A DNA stretch of 48,666 nt from Parvibaculum sp. (GCF_002684405.1 NZ_NYVD01000134.1:1-48666); one strand, 5' to 3'; shown: positions 17,947-27,531, counted from the stretch's first letter. Translations and numbers: made by a program. Notes: generated by a model not told the origin, from the letters alone.

Positions 17947-18675
17947 TCAGAATTTTTCCATCCAGGGCCTGAGATCGAGCTCATGCGTCCAGGCATCGCG
18001 CGGCTGGTTGTGGAGATACCAATAGGCCTCGGCGATATGATCGGGGTTGAGGATGCCGTCTTCCTCCTTCAGCGCGTAGCGCGCTGGAAAGTTCTCGGCG
18101 ATCCATTGCGTGTCGATGGCGCCGTCGATGATCGAATGCGCTACGTGAATGCCTTTCGGTCCCAGTTCGCGCGCCATGCTCTGGGCGAGCGCGCGCAGCG
18201 CGAACTTGGCGCCCGAAAAGGCGGAGAAGCCCGCGCCGCCGCGAAGGCTCGCTGTTGCGCCGGTAAAGATGATCGTGCCGTGTCCGTGCGGGATCATTGC
18301 CTTTGCCGCCTCGCGGCCTGCGAGGAAGCCGGCGAAACTCGCCATCTCCCATACCTTGCGATAGACCCGCGCCGTCGTTTCGGTGATCGGGAAAAAAACA
18401 TTGGCGCCGATATTGAAGATCACGACCTCAAGGGGCGCGACCTCGCGCTCGACATGGGCGAAGAGGTCGATTGTTTCTTCCTCCGAACGCGCATCGCAGG
18501 CGTAAGGGTGTACCTCGCCGCCCGCCTGTTCGATCTCCTGCACCAGCGGCTGCAGCTTGTCGATGGAGCGGCGCGTGATGCAGGTGGCATAGCCTTCGCG
18601 CGCAAACCGTTTGGCAATGGCCCCGCCCGTGTCATCGCCCGCGCCGATGACCAGCGCGGCCTTTCTTTCGCTCAT
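17947..18675 (-). CDS. atypical SDR family protein (FxxxK)
   Basis: The 242-residue protein has a short-chain dehydrogenase/reductase fold with a variant cofactor motif (VIGAGDDTGGAIAKRF) and an IFNIGANV segment in place of NNAG. The catalytic YxxxK reads F-S-G-A-K: the nucleotides are TTT TCG GGC GCC AAG, so the tyrosine is phenylalanine. The Lys and an upstream Ser (GATAS) remain. I recall a subfamily with the same FxxxK feature, so this is probably not a recent mutation. It heads the operon with the isomerase-like and thioesterase genes, and the HxlR gene is divergent. Confidence 0.82.
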   Translation of the reverse strand: MSERKAALVIGAGDDTGGAIAKRFAREGYATCITRRSIDKLQPLVQEIEQAGGEVHPYACDARSEEETIDLFAHVEREVAPLEVVIFNIGANVFFPITETTARVYRKVWEMASFAGFLAGREAAKAMIPHGHGTIIFTGATASLRGGAGFSAFSGAKFALRALAQSMARELGPKGIHVAHSIIDGAIDTQWIAENFPARYALKEEDGILNPDHIAEAYWYLHNQPRDAWTHELDLRPWMEKF

Positions 18676-18699
18676 CGCCGTCTCCCTTCCGAGGTATCA

Positions 18700-18744
18700 G
18701 TTCTCTTTTCGAACTAATAGTTAGATTGAGTTCCGAAAAGGAAC
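18700..18744. promoter_or_regulatory. inverted-repeat operator between SDR and HxlR genes
   Basis: GTTCTCTTTTCGAAC (18700-18714) is an inverted, near-identical copy of GTTCCGAAAAGGAAC (18730-18744). Between them AACT-AAT-AGTT (18712-18722) is a smaller palindrome. This is a plausible site for the HxlR protein controlling both genes. Confidence 0.5.
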
Positions 18745-18761
18745 CTGTCAAGCTGCAATCC

Positions 18762-19253
18762 ATGAGATGGGAAGAACTCGACCGGCAGCCCTGTTCGCTT
18801 GCCCGCACCCTGTCGGTGCTGGGCGACCGCTGGACACTGCTCGTGATCCGCGACTGCTTCATGGGCGTGCGCCGCTTCGAACAATTCGAGGCGCGGCTGG
18901 GCATTGCGCGCCATGTGTTGGCCGACCGGCTGAAAAAGCTGACGGAAGCAGGCGTGCTCGCAAAGGTGCCTTATCAGGACCGGCCCCGGCGCGAGGAGTA
19001 CCGCCTGACGGAGAAGGGCCTCGCCCTCCATCCGGCGCTGATCGCGCTTCTGGATTGGGGCGACCGTTACATGGCCGGTCCGGAAGGCCCGCCCGTGCAG
19101 CGCCGCCACCGTACATGCGGCCACGTTACCCATGGCGTCTCGGTCTGTTCGGAATGCGGCGAACCGCTCGACCCGCGCGAGATGAGCGTCGAGCCCGGCC
19201 CCGGCGCGCCGGACGACCTGCCCCTGCCGGAACGGTCGGGGAAAACCCGCTGA
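18762..19253 (+). CDS. HxlR family transcriptional regulator
   Basis: The winged-helix protein (163 residues) has the HxlR signature: a cysteine in QPCSLARTLSVLGDRWTLLVIRDC, then RRFEQFEARLGIARHVLADRLKKL and YRLTEKG. The C-terminal part has a possible metal-binding cluster (CGH, CSECGEPL), seen in some members. ATG 18762 is chosen; a TTG at 18726 would run through the inverted repeat between it and the SDR gene. It probably regulates the divergent SDR operon and itself. Confidence 0.87.
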   Translation: MRWEELDRQPCSLARTLSVLGDRWTLLVIRDCFMGVRRFEQFEARLGIARHVLADRLKKLTEAGVLAKVPYQDRPRREEYRLTEKGLALHPALIALLDWGDRYMAGPEGPPVQRRHRTCGHVTHGVSVCSECGEPLDPREMSVEPGPGAPDDLPLPERSGKTR

Positions 19254-19273
19254 TACGAACCCGCTGACACGAA

Positions 19274-19301
19274 AAAGCCCCCGGCGAGTGCCGGGGGCTT
19301 T
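19274..19301. terminator. bidirectional intrinsic terminator, HxlR/cysK
   Basis: A perfect 12-bp stem (19274-19285 with 19290-19301) with loop GAGT lies between the two convergent genes. It begins with AAA and ends with TTT, so it can serve both strands. Confidence 0.88.
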
Positions 19302-19322
19302 CGACTTTCAAGGAATGCCGGC

Positions 19323-20282
19323 TCAGAGCCCGTCGAACAGCGGCGTGGAGAGATAGCGTTCCGCGAAGGAAGGGATGATGACCACGATGGTCTTGCCCTT
19401 CATCTCCGGGCGCATGGCCACTTCCAGCGCCGCGGCAATGGCCGCGCCCGAGGAAATCCCGCAGGGAATGCCCTCTTCCTTCGCCACGCGCCGTGCATGG
19501 TCGAAGGCGTTCTCATTGCCGATGGTGATGACTTCGTCGATCAGGGCGCTGTCCAGATTGCCCGGCGCGAAGCCCGCGCCGATGCCCTGGATCTTGTGCG
19601 GGCCGGGCTGGCCGCCGGACAGCACGGGGCTGTCTTCCGGCTCTACGGCGATCATTTTCAGCTCGGGCTTGCGTGCCTTCAGCACCGACCCGACGCCGGT
19701 GAAGGTGCCGCCCGTGCCGACGCCTGAGATCACCGCATCCACCTTGCCGTCGGTGTCGTTCCAGATTTCCTCCGCCGTCGTCTTGCGATGGATTTCCGGA
19801 TTGGCCGGATTGTCGAACTGCTGCGGCATTACCGAATTGGGGTTCTGCGCCATCAGCTCCTCGGCGCGCGCAATGGCGCCCTTCATGCCTTTTTCCGGGG
19901 GCGTCAGCTCAAGCTGCGCGCCCAGCAGCGCCAGCATCTTGCGCCGTTCGATCGACATGCTTTCCGGCATGCAGAGAATGAGCTGATAGCCTTTCGCGGC
20001 GCAGACAAAGGCAAGCGCGATGCCCGTATTGCCGGAGGTCGGCTCGATGATGACGGTCTTGTCGTTGATCTTGCCCGCCTTCTCCAGCGCCTCGATCATG
20101 GCGACGCCGATACGGTCCTTCACGCTGGCCAGCGGATTGAAGAACTCCAGCTTCAGCAGGATGTCGGCCTGCGCGCCGGCCTCCTTCGCCATCTTGTTCA
20201 GGCGCACCAGCGGCGTATTGCCGATCGTTTCGGTGATGTCGTTATAGATGCGTCCGCGTCCTGGCTTGTTTTCTGCGCTCAT
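19323..20282 (-). CDS. cysK: cysteine synthase A
   Basis: CysK joins O-acetylserine and sulfide to make cysteine, using PLP. The 319-residue protein has the PLP-lysine motif [10 protein letters not shown], the substrate loop TSGNTGIAL and the phosphate-binding [10 protein letters not shown]. The end ERYLSTPLF is typical of CysK. It follows an Rrf2-type regulator on the same strand. The 85-base gap holds a palindromic repeat and a 14-bp palindrome. Control by the Rrf2 protein is plausible by analogy to CymR in Firmicutes. Confidence 0.95.
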   Translation of the reverse strand: MSAENKPGRGRIYNDITETIGNTPLVRLNKMAKEAGAQADILLKLEFFNPLASVKDRIGVAMIEALEKAGKINDKTVIIEPTSGNTGIALAFVCAAKGYQLILCMPESMSIERRKMLALLGAQLELTPPEKGMKGAIARAEELMAQNPNSVMPQQFDNPANPEIHRKTTAEEIWNDTDGKVDAVISGVGTGGTFTGVGSVLKARKPELKMIAVEPEDSPVLSGGQPGPHKIQGIGAGFAPGNLDSALIDEVITIGNENAFDHARRVAKEEGIPCGISSGAAIAAALEVAMRPEMKGKTIVVIIPSFAERYLSTPLFDGL

Positions 20283-20301
20283 TGGAGCCTCCCGGGCTAC
20301 A

Positions 20302-20345
20302 GCAATTCCAGGAAAAGTGGGAACCGGTTTTCCGTCCGGAATTGC
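20302..20345. repeat. palindromic intergenic element
   Basis: The element is bounded by GCAATTCC (20302-20309) and GGAATTGC (20338-20345). Inside it has GGAAAA / TTTTCC arms and a central AACCGGTT. From memory it resembles a palindromic element widespread between genes in rhizobial and related genomes. Only one copy was noticed in this window. Confidence 0.6.
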
Positions 20346-20358
20346 GCTGAATAGATTT

Positions 20359-20372
20359 TCTAACCGGTTAGA
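20359..20372. promoter_or_regulatory. 14-bp perfect palindrome upstream of cysK
   Basis: TCTAACCGGTTAGA overlaps the stop codon of the Rrf2 gene and lies 77 bases before the cysK start. It could be an operator for the Rrf2 protein or part of the adjacent repeat. Confidence 0.4.
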
Positions 20373-20817
20373 TGGTGAAATCGGCGCTGGGCGTCTCGGC
20401 GCCCACGCCGGTGGCCTCCGCCTTGCGGCACAGATCCTCGATGGTAACGGCGTCGAGCTTTTCCATGACTTCCGCCTGCACTTCCTCCCAAAGCGGCGCG
20501 ATCACGCGCTGGCTGAGGGCAGACGGGCTTTCCGTCGCCGGTTCGTCGGACGCTTCCATCGCGCCGACGACGCGAACGACTTCGCCCGCCGTGATGCGCC
20601 GCCTCTCCCGCGCCAGCGTATATCCGCCGCGCGGCCCCCGCACGCCTTTCAGGATATTGGCATGCACGAGCTGCTGCATGACCTGCTCCAGATAGCGCTG
20701 GGGAATACCCTGTCTCTGGGTGATTTCCTTCGACTGAACGGGGTCGGGCCGCGCATTGATGGCGACATCCACCACGGCTTCCAGCGCCAGCCATGTCTTT
20801 TTCGACAGTCTCAGCAT
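20368..20817 (-). CDS. Rrf2 family transcriptional regulator
   Basis: The 149-residue winged-helix protein has the Rrf2 pattern: [19 protein letters not shown], an [13 protein letters not shown] recognition helix, then the [13 protein letters not shown] wing. The three Fe-S cysteines of IscR/NsrR are absent; only one cysteine is left (DLCRKAEA), so it should act without a cluster, like CymR. ATG 20817 has GGAGGG 9 bases upstream and is preferred over GTG 20823. It is directly upstream of cysK and likely controls it. Confidence 0.88.
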   Translation of the reverse strand: MLRLSKKTWLALEAVVDVAINARPDPVQSKEITQRQGIPQRYLEQVMQQLVHANILKGVRGPRGGYTLARERRRITAGEVVRVVGAMEASDEPATESPSALSQRVIAPLWEEVQAEVMEKLDAVTIEDLCRKAEATGVGAETPSADFTI

Positions 20818-20864
20818 AGTCACTCGCCCTCCCTCATTTCATGATCCCTCACGTCGTGCCCCGC

Positions 20865-21326
20865 TCACTTCGTGCCGGTGGAGCCGAAGCCTCCGGCGCC
20901 GCGCTCCGTTTCGTCCAGCGTCTCGACCGGGCGGAGCCGCGCGCGCGTCACGGGCGCAATCACCATCTGGGCGATACGCATGCCGCGGTCGATCGTCACC
21001 GGCTCTTCCCCGAGATTGACGAGGATGACCTTCACTTCGCCCCGATAGTCGCAATCGACCGTGCCCGGCGTGTTGAGAACGGTGACGCCCTGCTTGGCGG
21101 CAAGGCCGGAGCGCGGGCGTATCTGCGCCTCGAACCCTTCGGGCAGCGCAATGGCAAGGCCTGTCGGCACCATCATCCGCTTGCCGGGCTCCAGCACCGC
21201 ATGACCTGCTTCGGGCAGGGCGGCGAGAAGATCCATGCCGGCCGCGCCTGTCGTTTCATAGCGCGGCAGAGGCAGGCCTTCGGCATGGTCGAGCTGGCAT
21301 ACCTTCACGTCGATCTCGGGATTCAT
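20865..21326 (-). CDS. dut: dUTP diphosphatase
   Basis: dUTPase hydrolyses dUTP to dUMP, keeping uracil out of DNA. All five motifs of the trimeric enzyme are visible in 153 residues: [25 protein letters not shown] (with catalytic Asp), RIAQMV and [10 protein letters not shown]. Its ATG overlaps the coaBC stop as ATGA, so the two genes are translationally coupled. It ends the ubiE-ubiB-coaBC-dut series. Confidence 0.96.
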   Translation of the reverse strand: MNPEIDVKVCQLDHAEGLPLPRYETTGAAGMDLLAALPEAGHAVLEPGKRMMVPTGLAIALPEGFEAQIRPRSGLAAKQGVTVLNTPGTVDCDYRGEVKVILVNLGEEPVTIDRGMRIAQMVIAPVTRARLRPVETLDETERGAGGFGSTGTK

Positions 21327-22567
21327 GTGGCGGACTTCCCTTTTTTGAAATGATCGGCGATACGGTGCGCGAGGCGTCCTGCGACTTCGCGCTTGCTGGC
21401 ACGGGGCCAGTCTTCCGCGCCCTGTGCGCTGATGATGTGAACCAGATTGTCGTCTCCGCCCATGATGCCGGTGGCGGGCGACACGTCGTTTGCAACGATC
21501 CAGTCGCAGCCCTTGCGCTTGAGCTTGTCGGTTGCGTGCGCGATGACCTTTTCGGTCTCCGCCGCAAAGCCGACGACGAGGCGCGGCCGCTTCTTGCCCT
21601 TGAGCGAGGAGAGCGTCGCCAGAATGTCCGGGTTCTGTTTCAGCTTCAGATGCAGCCCGTCTTCACCGTTCTTCTTCATCTTCTGGTCGGCGCTGGCTTC
21701 GACGCGCCAGTCGGCGACGGCGGCGGCACAGATGGCGATGTCGGCGGGCAGCGCCGCTTCGCAGGCGGCCAGCATCTCATTGGCCGTTTCCACATGGTGC
21801 ACGCTCACCCCGGCCGGATCGGGTGTTGTCGACGGACCGGCAACAAGAACCGTTTCCGCGCCCAGCGCCGCGAGCGCGGCGGCAATGGCGTGCCCCTGCT
21901 TGCCGGAGGAGCGATTGGCGATATAGCGCACCGGGTCGATGGGTTCATGCGTCGGACCGGACGTGACAAGCGCCTTGAGACCCTTGAGCGGCTGGCCGGC
22001 GGCAAATGCGGCTTCGCCGAAATGCGCTTCCACGGCCGCGACGATTTCCATTGGCTCCGCCATGCGGCCCGGGCCGAACTCGCCGCAGGCCATGTCGCCC
22101 TCATTGGGCCCCACGAAGGAAATGCCGTCGCGCTTCAGCGTGGTGATATTGCGCTGGGTGGCGGCATGCTCCCACATGCGCACATTCATGGCAGGGGCGA
22201 TCAGCACCGGCTTGTCGGTCGCCAGAAGCGCCGTGGTGGCAAGATCGTTCGCCAGGCCCCCGGCCATGCGCGCCATGAGGTCGGCGGTGGCGGGCGCGAC
22301 GACCAGCAGGTCGGCGTCGCGGGAAAGCTCGATATGCCCCATCTCCGCCTCGTCGGTGAGGTCGAAGAGATCGGTAAATACCTTTTCGCCCGTCAGGCTG
22401 GAGACGGAAAGCGGCGTGACGAATTCACGCGCCGCGCCGGTCATGATGGCGCGCACACCCGCCCCGCGCTCGCGCAGGCGGCGGATCAGCTCCAGGCATT
22501 TATAGGCCGCGATGCCTCCGCCGATGATCAGCAGAATGCGTTTGGCCTCGAGAGAACTCTTGTCCAC
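21323..22567 (-). CDS. coaBC: bifunctional phosphopantothenoylcysteine decarboxylase/phosphopantothenate-cysteine ligase
   Basis: CoaBC makes 4'-phosphopantetheine on the path to CoA. The 414-residue protein has the flavoprotein decarboxylase half ([20 protein letters not shown], the catalytic His in [12 protein letters not shown], the PAMNVRMW motif, a cysteine in [13 protein letters not shown]) and the ligase half ([24 protein letters not shown]). Length is normal. A 140-base gap separates it from ubiB upstream. Confidence 0.96.
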   Translation of the reverse strand: MDKSSLEAKRILLIIGGGIAAYKCLELIRRLRERGAGVRAIMTGAAREFVTPLSVSSLTGEKVFTDLFDLTDEAEMGHIELSRDADLLVVAPATADLMARMAGGLANDLATTALLATDKPVLIAPAMNVRMWEHAATQRNITTLKRDGISFVGPNEGDMACGEFGPGRMAEPMEIVAAVEAHFGEAAFAAGQPLKGLKALVTSGPTHEPIDPVRYIANRSSGKQGHAIAAALAALGAETVLVAGPSTTPDPAGVSVHHVETANEMLAACEAALPADIAICAAAVADWRVEASADQKMKKNGEDGLHLKLKQNPDILATLSSLKGKKRPRLVVGFAAETEKVIAHATDKLKRKGCDWIVANDVSPATGIMGGDDNLVHIISAQGAEDWPRASKREVAGRLAHRIADHFKKGKSAT

Positions 22568-22707
22568 GGTGAAACCCCGTATGGCCTGAGGGTGCTTTCG
22601 TCCCGAGAGAGGGACATATCACACTTCCATTGATGGTAATATAGGGTTCCACTGCCGCTATTTGTAGATCGAAATTATTGTTGGAAAGCGGCGTGTTTTT
22701 TCAGCCG

Positions 22708-24411
22708 CTAGAAAATCGCGACCGCCAGAAGGGCGATCAGCGCCCCGGCGATGAGCCAGAGGGCGGGATGGATACGGGACTCGCTCTTGAGGGAGCCGGG
22801 GTGAACCTTCACGCCCTGATCGTCCACATTGTCGGCCAGCAGCCTCGTGGCCCGCTCCGCGCGTTCCAGTATGTCCGGCAGATTGGCGAGGACGCGGCCC
22901 ATCTGCACCGCGCCGGCGGCGGCTTCCTCCAGCCGGTGTTCGGGCGTCGCCTGATCGGTGATCCATTCCTTCACCACAGGCTCGGCGCTCTCCCAGATAT
23001 TGTGATCGGGGTCGAAATGCCGGGCGACGCCTTCCACCACCACCATGGTCTTTTGCAGCAGGATGAGTTCCGGCCGCGTCCGCATGTCGAATTGTTCGGT
23101 GACCTGGAAGAGCTGGGAGAGCAGGCGGCTCATCGAGAGTTCGCCGAGAGACTTGCCCCAGATCGGCTCGCCGATGGAGCGCAGCGCCTGCGCAAAGGCG
23201 TGGCGGCTCTTCGTGCGCGGCACATAGCCCGCCTCGAAATGCACGTCTGCGATACGCGGATAATCGCGCAGCAGGAAGCCCATCAGGATGTCGGCGAGGT
23301 AACGCCGTTCATGCGGTCCGATCCGGCCCATGATCCCGAAATCGACCGCCACCAATACGCCGTCCGCATCGACGAACAGGTTTCCCTGATGCATGTCGGC
23401 ATGGAAGAAGCCGTCGCGCAGCGCATGGGTCAGGAAGGATTGGATGACCTGGCGCCCCAGCGCCTTCATGTCATGGCCCGCGTCCACCAGCGCGTCGCGG
23501 TCCGATGCCGGAATGCCGTCCACCCATTCGATGGTGAGCACGCGCCGGGCGGTGCGTTCCCAGTCGACGTCGGGGACGCGGAAGCCGACATCATTTGCCG
23601 TGTTCTGCGCCATCTCCGAAATCGCCGCCGCTTCGAGCCGGAAATCCATTTCCAGCCGCACGCTGTCGGCCAGCGTCTGCACCACCTCGACGGGGCGGAG
23701 CCGCCGCGCGGGCTTGTAGAAACGTTCGATTGTTTCGGCGGCCCAGAAGAAGCTGTCGAGATCGTCGGCAAAGCGCGCTTCCACATTGGGACGCAGCACT
23801 TTCACCGCCACGTCGAGCCCCCGATCGGGCGCCGTTTCCTCGGCGGATACGTCCAACGCCTCGACGACCTCCTCCGCCCCGGCCTCATGTGCGGCTTCGA
23901 TGGGTTCGGCGATGTCTGCCGGGGTCTCCTCCGCGCCGCCTTGCTGGGTTTCGGGCTCGGGCATGGTGCGCGCGTGATGCACCTGCGCGATGGAGGCGGC
24001 GGCGATGGCCTCGGAGAAGCTCTCGTAAAGTTCGTCAACCGGCTTGCCGAGATCTTCCGCGATGATCCGGCGCGCCTCTTCGGCGGGGAAGGGCGGAAGC
24101 TTGTCCTGCAGGCTGGTGAGGTCGGCGGCGAGATCCGCGCCGATCACATCGGGCCGCGTGGCAAGGAACTGCCCGAGCTTGATATAGGAGGGACCGAGAT
24201 TGGCGAGCGCCACGGCGAGCCGCTCGCCCACGCTGCCTTCGATATGTTCGGGTTCTTCTTCCCAGGGCAGGCGGATTTTCGCCAGAGGCAGCAGCATCAG
24301 CAAAAGCTTCGGCATTTCGCGGCGAAGCTCGAGCGGAAACAGCGCGTCATGGCGCCCGAGTTCGCGCGCGGCCCTGGCGAGCCTGATGCTGTTGCTTATG
24401 GCGCGAAACAT
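22708..24411 (-). CDS. ubiB: UbiB, ubiquinone biosynthesis kinase-like ATPase
   Basis: UbiB is a membrane-anchored atypical kinase/ATPase needed for ubiquinone synthesis. The 567-residue protein has the KxGQ motif (YIKLGQFLATRPD), the kinase-like core (VAVKVLRPN; FHADMHQGNLFV; VAVDFGIMGR) and a C-terminal membrane helix (LWLIAGALIALLAVAIF). Between the AQVHHA segment and VAVKVLRP there is an insertion of about 45 residues (about 149-199), very rich in Glu and Ala; most UbiB proteins have fewer than 10 residues there. It starts 15 bases after ubiE, so it is co-transcribed with it. Confidence 0.93.
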   Translation of the reverse strand: MFRAISNSIRLARAARELGRHDALFPLELRREMPKLLLMLLPLAKIRLPWEEEPEHIEGSVGERLAVALANLGPSYIKLGQFLATRPDVIGADLAADLTSLQDKLPPFPAEEARRIIAEDLGKPVDELYESFSEAIAAASIAQVHHARTMPEPETQQGGAEETPADIAEPIEAAHEAGAEEVVEALDVSAEETAPDRGLDVAVKVLRPNVEARFADDLDSFFWAAETIERFYKPARRLRPVEVVQTLADSVRLEMDFRLEAAAISEMAQNTANDVGFRVPDVDWERTARRVLTIEWVDGIPASDRDALVDAGHDMKALGRQVIQSFLTHALRDGFFHADMHQGNLFVDADGVLVAVDFGIMGRIGPHERRYLADILMGFLLRDYPRIADVHFEAGYVPRTKSRHAFAQALRSIGEPIWGKSLGELSMSRLLSQLFQVTEQFDMRTRPELILLQKTMVVVEGVARHFDPDHNIWESAEPVVKEWITDQATPEHRLEEAAAGAVQMGRVLANLPDILERAERATRLLADNVDDQGVKVHPGSLKSESRIHPALWLIAGALIALLAVAIF

Positions 24412-24426
24412 GGCGCGCGCCTTTCT

Positions 24427-25185
24427 CTAGAGCCGCCAGCCGGAATGGATCGCGGCGATCCCGCCGGTCAGGGTCCGGTAGCTGGCGCGCGCGAGACCGG
24501 CTTCTTCGATCATGCGCTTGAAGGTCTCCTGATCGGGAAAGCGGCGGATGCTTTCGACGAGATACTGATAAGGGTCGCCGTCGCCGGTCACCCATTTGCC
24601 GATCCTCGGAATCGCCGCGAAGGAGTAGCTGTCATAGACCTTGTCGAGCAGCGGCACCGGTACCTGCGAAAACTCGAGGCAGAGAAAGCGTCCGCCCGGC
24701 TTCAGCACACGGCGCGCATCGGCCAGCGCCTTGTCGATATGGGTGACGTTGCGAATGCCGAAAGCGATCGTATAGGCATCGAAGCTGTTGTCGGGAAATG
24801 GCAGTTTCTCGGCGTCGCCGCAGGCGAATTCGCATTTGTCGGCAAACGCCTTCGCCTCCGCGCGGTCCTGCCCCACCATCAGCATGTGTTCGTTGATGTC
24901 GCAAACCGTGACCGCGCATCCCTCGCCGCCGCGTTCCAGGAAGCGGAAGGCGATGTCGCCGGTGCCACCCGCCACGTCGATGAGGTGGAAGGGCCGGGCG
25001 GTCCGCGGCGGGTTCAGCATGTCGATCATGACCTGCTTCCAGGCGCGATGAAGCCCGCCCGACATGAGGTCGTTCATCAGGTCGTAGCGGCTCGCCACCT
25101 GCTCGAACACATTGTGAACGAGCCCGGCCTTGTCGTCCTCGGCGACGGTCTTGAATCCGAAATGTGTGGTCTTGCTGTCGGTCAT
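24427..25185 (-). CDS. ubiE: UbiE, C-methyltransferase of ubiquinone synthesis
   Basis: UbiE methylates 2-polyprenyl-6-methoxy-benzoquinol with S-adenosylmethionine. The 252-residue protein has the SAM motif [14 protein letters not shown], the family motifs [17 protein letters not shown] and [29 protein letters not shown] segment, and the ending [12 protein letters not shown]. Start ATG 25185 ([14 protein letters not shown]) is chosen since the 22 extra upstream codons are not family-like. It is divergent from mutM, a common alphaproteobacterial arrangement. Confidence 0.95.
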   Translation of the reverse strand: MTDSKTTHFGFKTVAEDDKAGLVHNVFEQVASRYDLMNDLMSGGLHRAWKQVMIDMLNPPRTARPFHLIDVAGGTGDIAFRFLERGGEGCAVTVCDINEHMLMVGQDRAEAKAFADKCEFACGDAEKLPFPDNSFDAYTIAFGIRNVTHIDKALADARRVLKPGGRFLCLEFSQVPVPLLDKVYDSYSFAAIPRIGKWVTGDGDPYQYLVESIRRFPDQETFKRMIEEAGLARASYRTLTGGIAAIHSGWRL

Positions 25186-25306
25186 ACTCGCATCTGCACT
25201 TGCCCGCCTGGGCGATGGGTTGCGCGCACCATGGCTATGGCCGCGGACCATAGCGGAGCCGGGCGGAAACCGCTACTTTCCTGCGCTTCACGTTAACGGA
25301 ACGCGT

Positions 25307-26212
25307 ATGCCGGAACTGCCTGAAGTCGAAACCGTCCGCCGGGGCCTTGCCCCTGCCATGGAAGGCCGCGTCATCGCCCGTCTCACCCAGAGGCGCCCCG
25401 ATCTGCGCTTTGCCTTGCCCGAGGGGTTCGCCGCGCGGCTGACGGGACGCCATGTCTCGCATCTGACGCGCCGGGCGAAATACATTCTCGTTCATCTCGC
25501 GCCCCGCAAAGACGATCCCGCCGAAGTGCTGCTCATGCATCTGGGCATGTCGGGACGTTTCACCATTCTCCCGCCCGGTTCGGATGCCGCTTCGCCGGGC
25601 GTCTTTCACCACCCTGCGCCCGCCGAGCGAACGGAAGGGGCGAGCTTCGGCCCGCATGACCACATCGTTTTCGATATGGAAGACGGTACCCGCATTGTCT
25701 ATTCCGACCATCGCCGTTTCGGCTACATGGATCTGATCGCGGAAGACGCACTGGAGGAAAGCCCGCATCTTGCCGCATTGGGGCCGGAGCCGCTGGGCAA
25801 CGAATTTTCCGCAAAAACCCTGTCGGAAAAACTGAAAGGCAAGCGCACGCCCATCAAATCTGCGCTGCTCGATCAGCGCGTCGTGGCGGGTCTGGGCAAT
25901 ATATATGTCTGCGAGGCGCTCTTCCGTGCCGGTATCTCGCCGCGTCGCCTCGCCATGAATGTGGCCGGCCCCCAACGTAGCGAGAAGCTGGTGCGCACCA
26001 TTCGCGATGTCCTCACCGAGGCGATTGCCGCAGGGGGATCCACGCTTCGCGACTATGCCCATACCGATGGCGAACTCGGTTATTTCCAGCACAGTTTTTC
26101 GGTCTATGACCGGGAAGGTGAAGTCTGTTCAAATCCGGGTTGCGGGGCTACGGTGAAGCGCATCGTCCAGTCCGGGCGATCCACTTTTTTCTGTCCGCGT
26201 TGCCAGAAATGA
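25307..26212 (+). CDS. mutM: formamidopyrimidine-DNA glycosylase
   Basis: MutM (Fpg) removes oxidised purines such as 8-oxoguanine and cuts the abasic site. The 301-residue protein begins [14 protein letters not shown], with the catalytic Pro2 and Glu3. It has the DNA-binding [20 protein letters not shown] region and a C-terminal zinc finger (CSNPGC ... FFCPRCQK, Cys4). Start 25307 is fixed by the need for Pro2. The small secreted gene downstream overlaps its stop as ATGA. Confidence 0.96.
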   Translation: MPELPEVETVRRGLAPAMEGRVIARLTQRRPDLRFALPEGFAARLTGRHVSHLTRRAKYILVHLAPRKDDPAEVLLMHLGMSGRFTILPPGSDAASPGVFHHPAPAERTEGASFGPHDHIVFDMEDGTRIVYSDHRRFGYMDLIAEDALEESPHLAALGPEPLGNEFSAKTLSEKLKGKRTPIKSALLDQRVVAGLGNIYVCEALFRAGISPRRLAMNVAGPQRSEKLVRTIRDVLTEAIAAGGSTLRDYAHTDGELGYFQHSFSVYDREGEVCSNPGCGATVKRIVQSGRSTFFCPRCQK

Positions 26213-26634
26213 CACGCAAGATAATGACACTTCGCCGGATGACCCGCCGCCTCACACATATCCTTGCTGCCCTGCTCGTCTCGATGCTTCTGGCTGCGCC
26301 CGGGAGTGCGTGGGCGGATGACGACGGCTTTCTGAGTGCAGTGGACGATATGCCGCTTATGCCGGGCCTGGCGGAAACGGGCGATGGCGGCATCGCCTTC
26401 GACAAGCCCACGGGCCGCATCGTGCGCGCCGTGGCAACGGGGGATGTGTCGGAGAAGGATGTGCGCAGCTTCTACATCGGAACGCTGCCGCAGCTTGGCT
26501 GGGTGCGTGAAAAGAAGCTCGAACTGATCGGCGATCTCTTGGTCTTCCGCCGCGAACGGGAGCGGCTGGAAATCCAGATCGTGCCCGAAAGCGCCGCACA
26601 CACCGAAGTCCGGTTCTCCATCGAACCCGATTGA
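26209..26634 (+). CDS. small secreted protein of unknown function
   Basis: The 141-residue product has a signal peptide (basic start, [22 protein letters not shown]), so it is probably periplasmic. The mature part has an [19 protein letters not shown] segment and a [31 protein letters not shown] stretch that looks like a compact alpha/beta fold; I recall similar small proteins next to mutM in other alphaproteobacteria, but no named family. Its ATG overlaps the mutM stop, which suggests translational coupling, and the crotonase gene follows 36 bases later. Confidence 0.75.
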   Translation: MTRKIMTLRRMTRRLTHILAALLVSMLLAAPGSAWADDDGFLSAVDDMPLMPGLAETGDGGIAFDKPTGRIVRAVATGDVSEKDVRSFYIGTLPQLGWVREKKLELIGDLLVFRRERERLEIQIVPESAAHTEVRFSIEPD

Positions 26635-26670
26635 TCTTTGCAATACCCCATACGCTGAGGAGAAACTCAC

Positions 26671-27447
26671 ATGGCCTATCAGACCATTCTGGTCGAAAAG
26701 AAAGGTGCTGTCGGCGTCGTCACGCTGAACCGCCCCGAAGCGCTCAACGCGCTCAACCGGCAGCTGATGGACGAGATGACGGCCGCGCTCGACGCCTATG
26801 AGGCCGACGAGCATATCCATTGCATCGTGATCACCGGATCCGAAAAGGCCTTCGCCGCAGGTGCCGACATCAAGGAGATGCAGCCCAAATCCTACATGGA
26901 TGTCTTCAAGGAAGATTTCATCACCGCCAACTGGGAACGCCCCACGCGCTGCCGCAAGCCGGTCATCGCGGCGGTGGCGGGCTATGCGCTGGGCGGCGGC
27001 TGCGAACTCGCCATGATGTGCGACTTCATCATCTGCGCCGACAATGCGAAATTCGGGCAGCCCGAGATCAAGCTCGGCGTGATGCCCGGCGCCGGCGGTA
27101 CGCAGCGCCTCACCCGTTTCGTGGGAAAGTCCAAGGCGATGGAAATGTGCCTCACCGGCCGCCTGATGGATGCCGAGGAGGCGGAACGCTCAGGGCTCGT
27201 AAGCCGCGTCGTGCCGCTCGACAAGCTGCTGGACGAGGCGATGAAAGTGGCCGATACGGTGGCCTCCATGTCGCTCCCCATTGCGATGATGACCAAGGAA
27301 TCCGTCAATCGCTCCTATGAGACGACGCTTTCTGAGGGTGTGCGTTTCGAGCGCCGCCTCTTCCACTCCATGTTCGCCACCGACGACCAGACCGAAGGCA
27401 TGGCGGCCTTTGTGGAAAAACGCGAGCCGCATTTCCGCAACAGCTGA
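26671..27447 (+). CDS. enoyl-CoA hydratase (crotonase family)
   Basis: The 258-residue enzyme hydrates trans-2-enoyl-CoA to 3-hydroxyacyl-CoA in beta-oxidation. It has the oxyanion-hole segment [11 protein letters not shown], the [15 protein letters not shown] motif and [20 protein letters not shown], with the two catalytic glutamates in these two last motifs. The length and motifs fit the short-chain mitochondrial-type enzyme. GAGGAG precedes the ATG. It is followed by a hairpin and the rpsT promoter. Confidence 0.9.
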   Translation: MAYQTILVEKKGAVGVVTLNRPEALNALNRQLMDEMTAALDAYEADEHIHCIVITGSEKAFAAGADIKEMQPKSYMDVFKEDFITANWERPTRCRKPVIAAVAGYALGGGCELAMMCDFIICADNAKFGQPEIKLGVMPGAGGTQRLTRFVGKSKAMEMCLTGRLMDAEEAERSGLVSRVVPLDKLLDEAMKVADTVASMSLPIAMMTKESVNRSYETTLSEGVRFERRLFHSMFATDDQTEGMAAFVEKREPHFRNS

Positions 27448-27469
27448 GCGGGCGGTGCGACTTTTCGGC

Positions 27470-27498
27470 GGAAAATGGGCTTTTTTGCCCCATTTTCC
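27470..27498. terminator. hairpin between crotonase and rpsT
   Basis: GGAAAATGGGC (27470-27480) pairs with GCCCCATTTTCC (27487-27498), with one bulged C, around a TTTTTT loop. No T-run follows on the plus strand, so its termination strength is doubtful. Confidence 0.5.
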
Positions 27499-27502
27499 CC
27501 GG

Positions 27503-27531
27503 TTGACGAGGGCCGGGCAGGCGCGTATAAC
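27503..27531 (+). promoter_or_regulatory. rpsT promoter
   Basis: TTGACG (27503-27508), a 17-base spacer and TATAAC (27526-27531): a strong sigma70-type promoter, as expected for a ribosomal protein gene. Start near 27538, leader about 110 bases. Confidence 0.8.

Noticed and set aside
22678..25296. 872-codon plus-strand open frame
   Set aside because: It is the reverse-strand shadow of ubiB and ubiE, which have full motif sets. Long antisense frames are common at this GC content.
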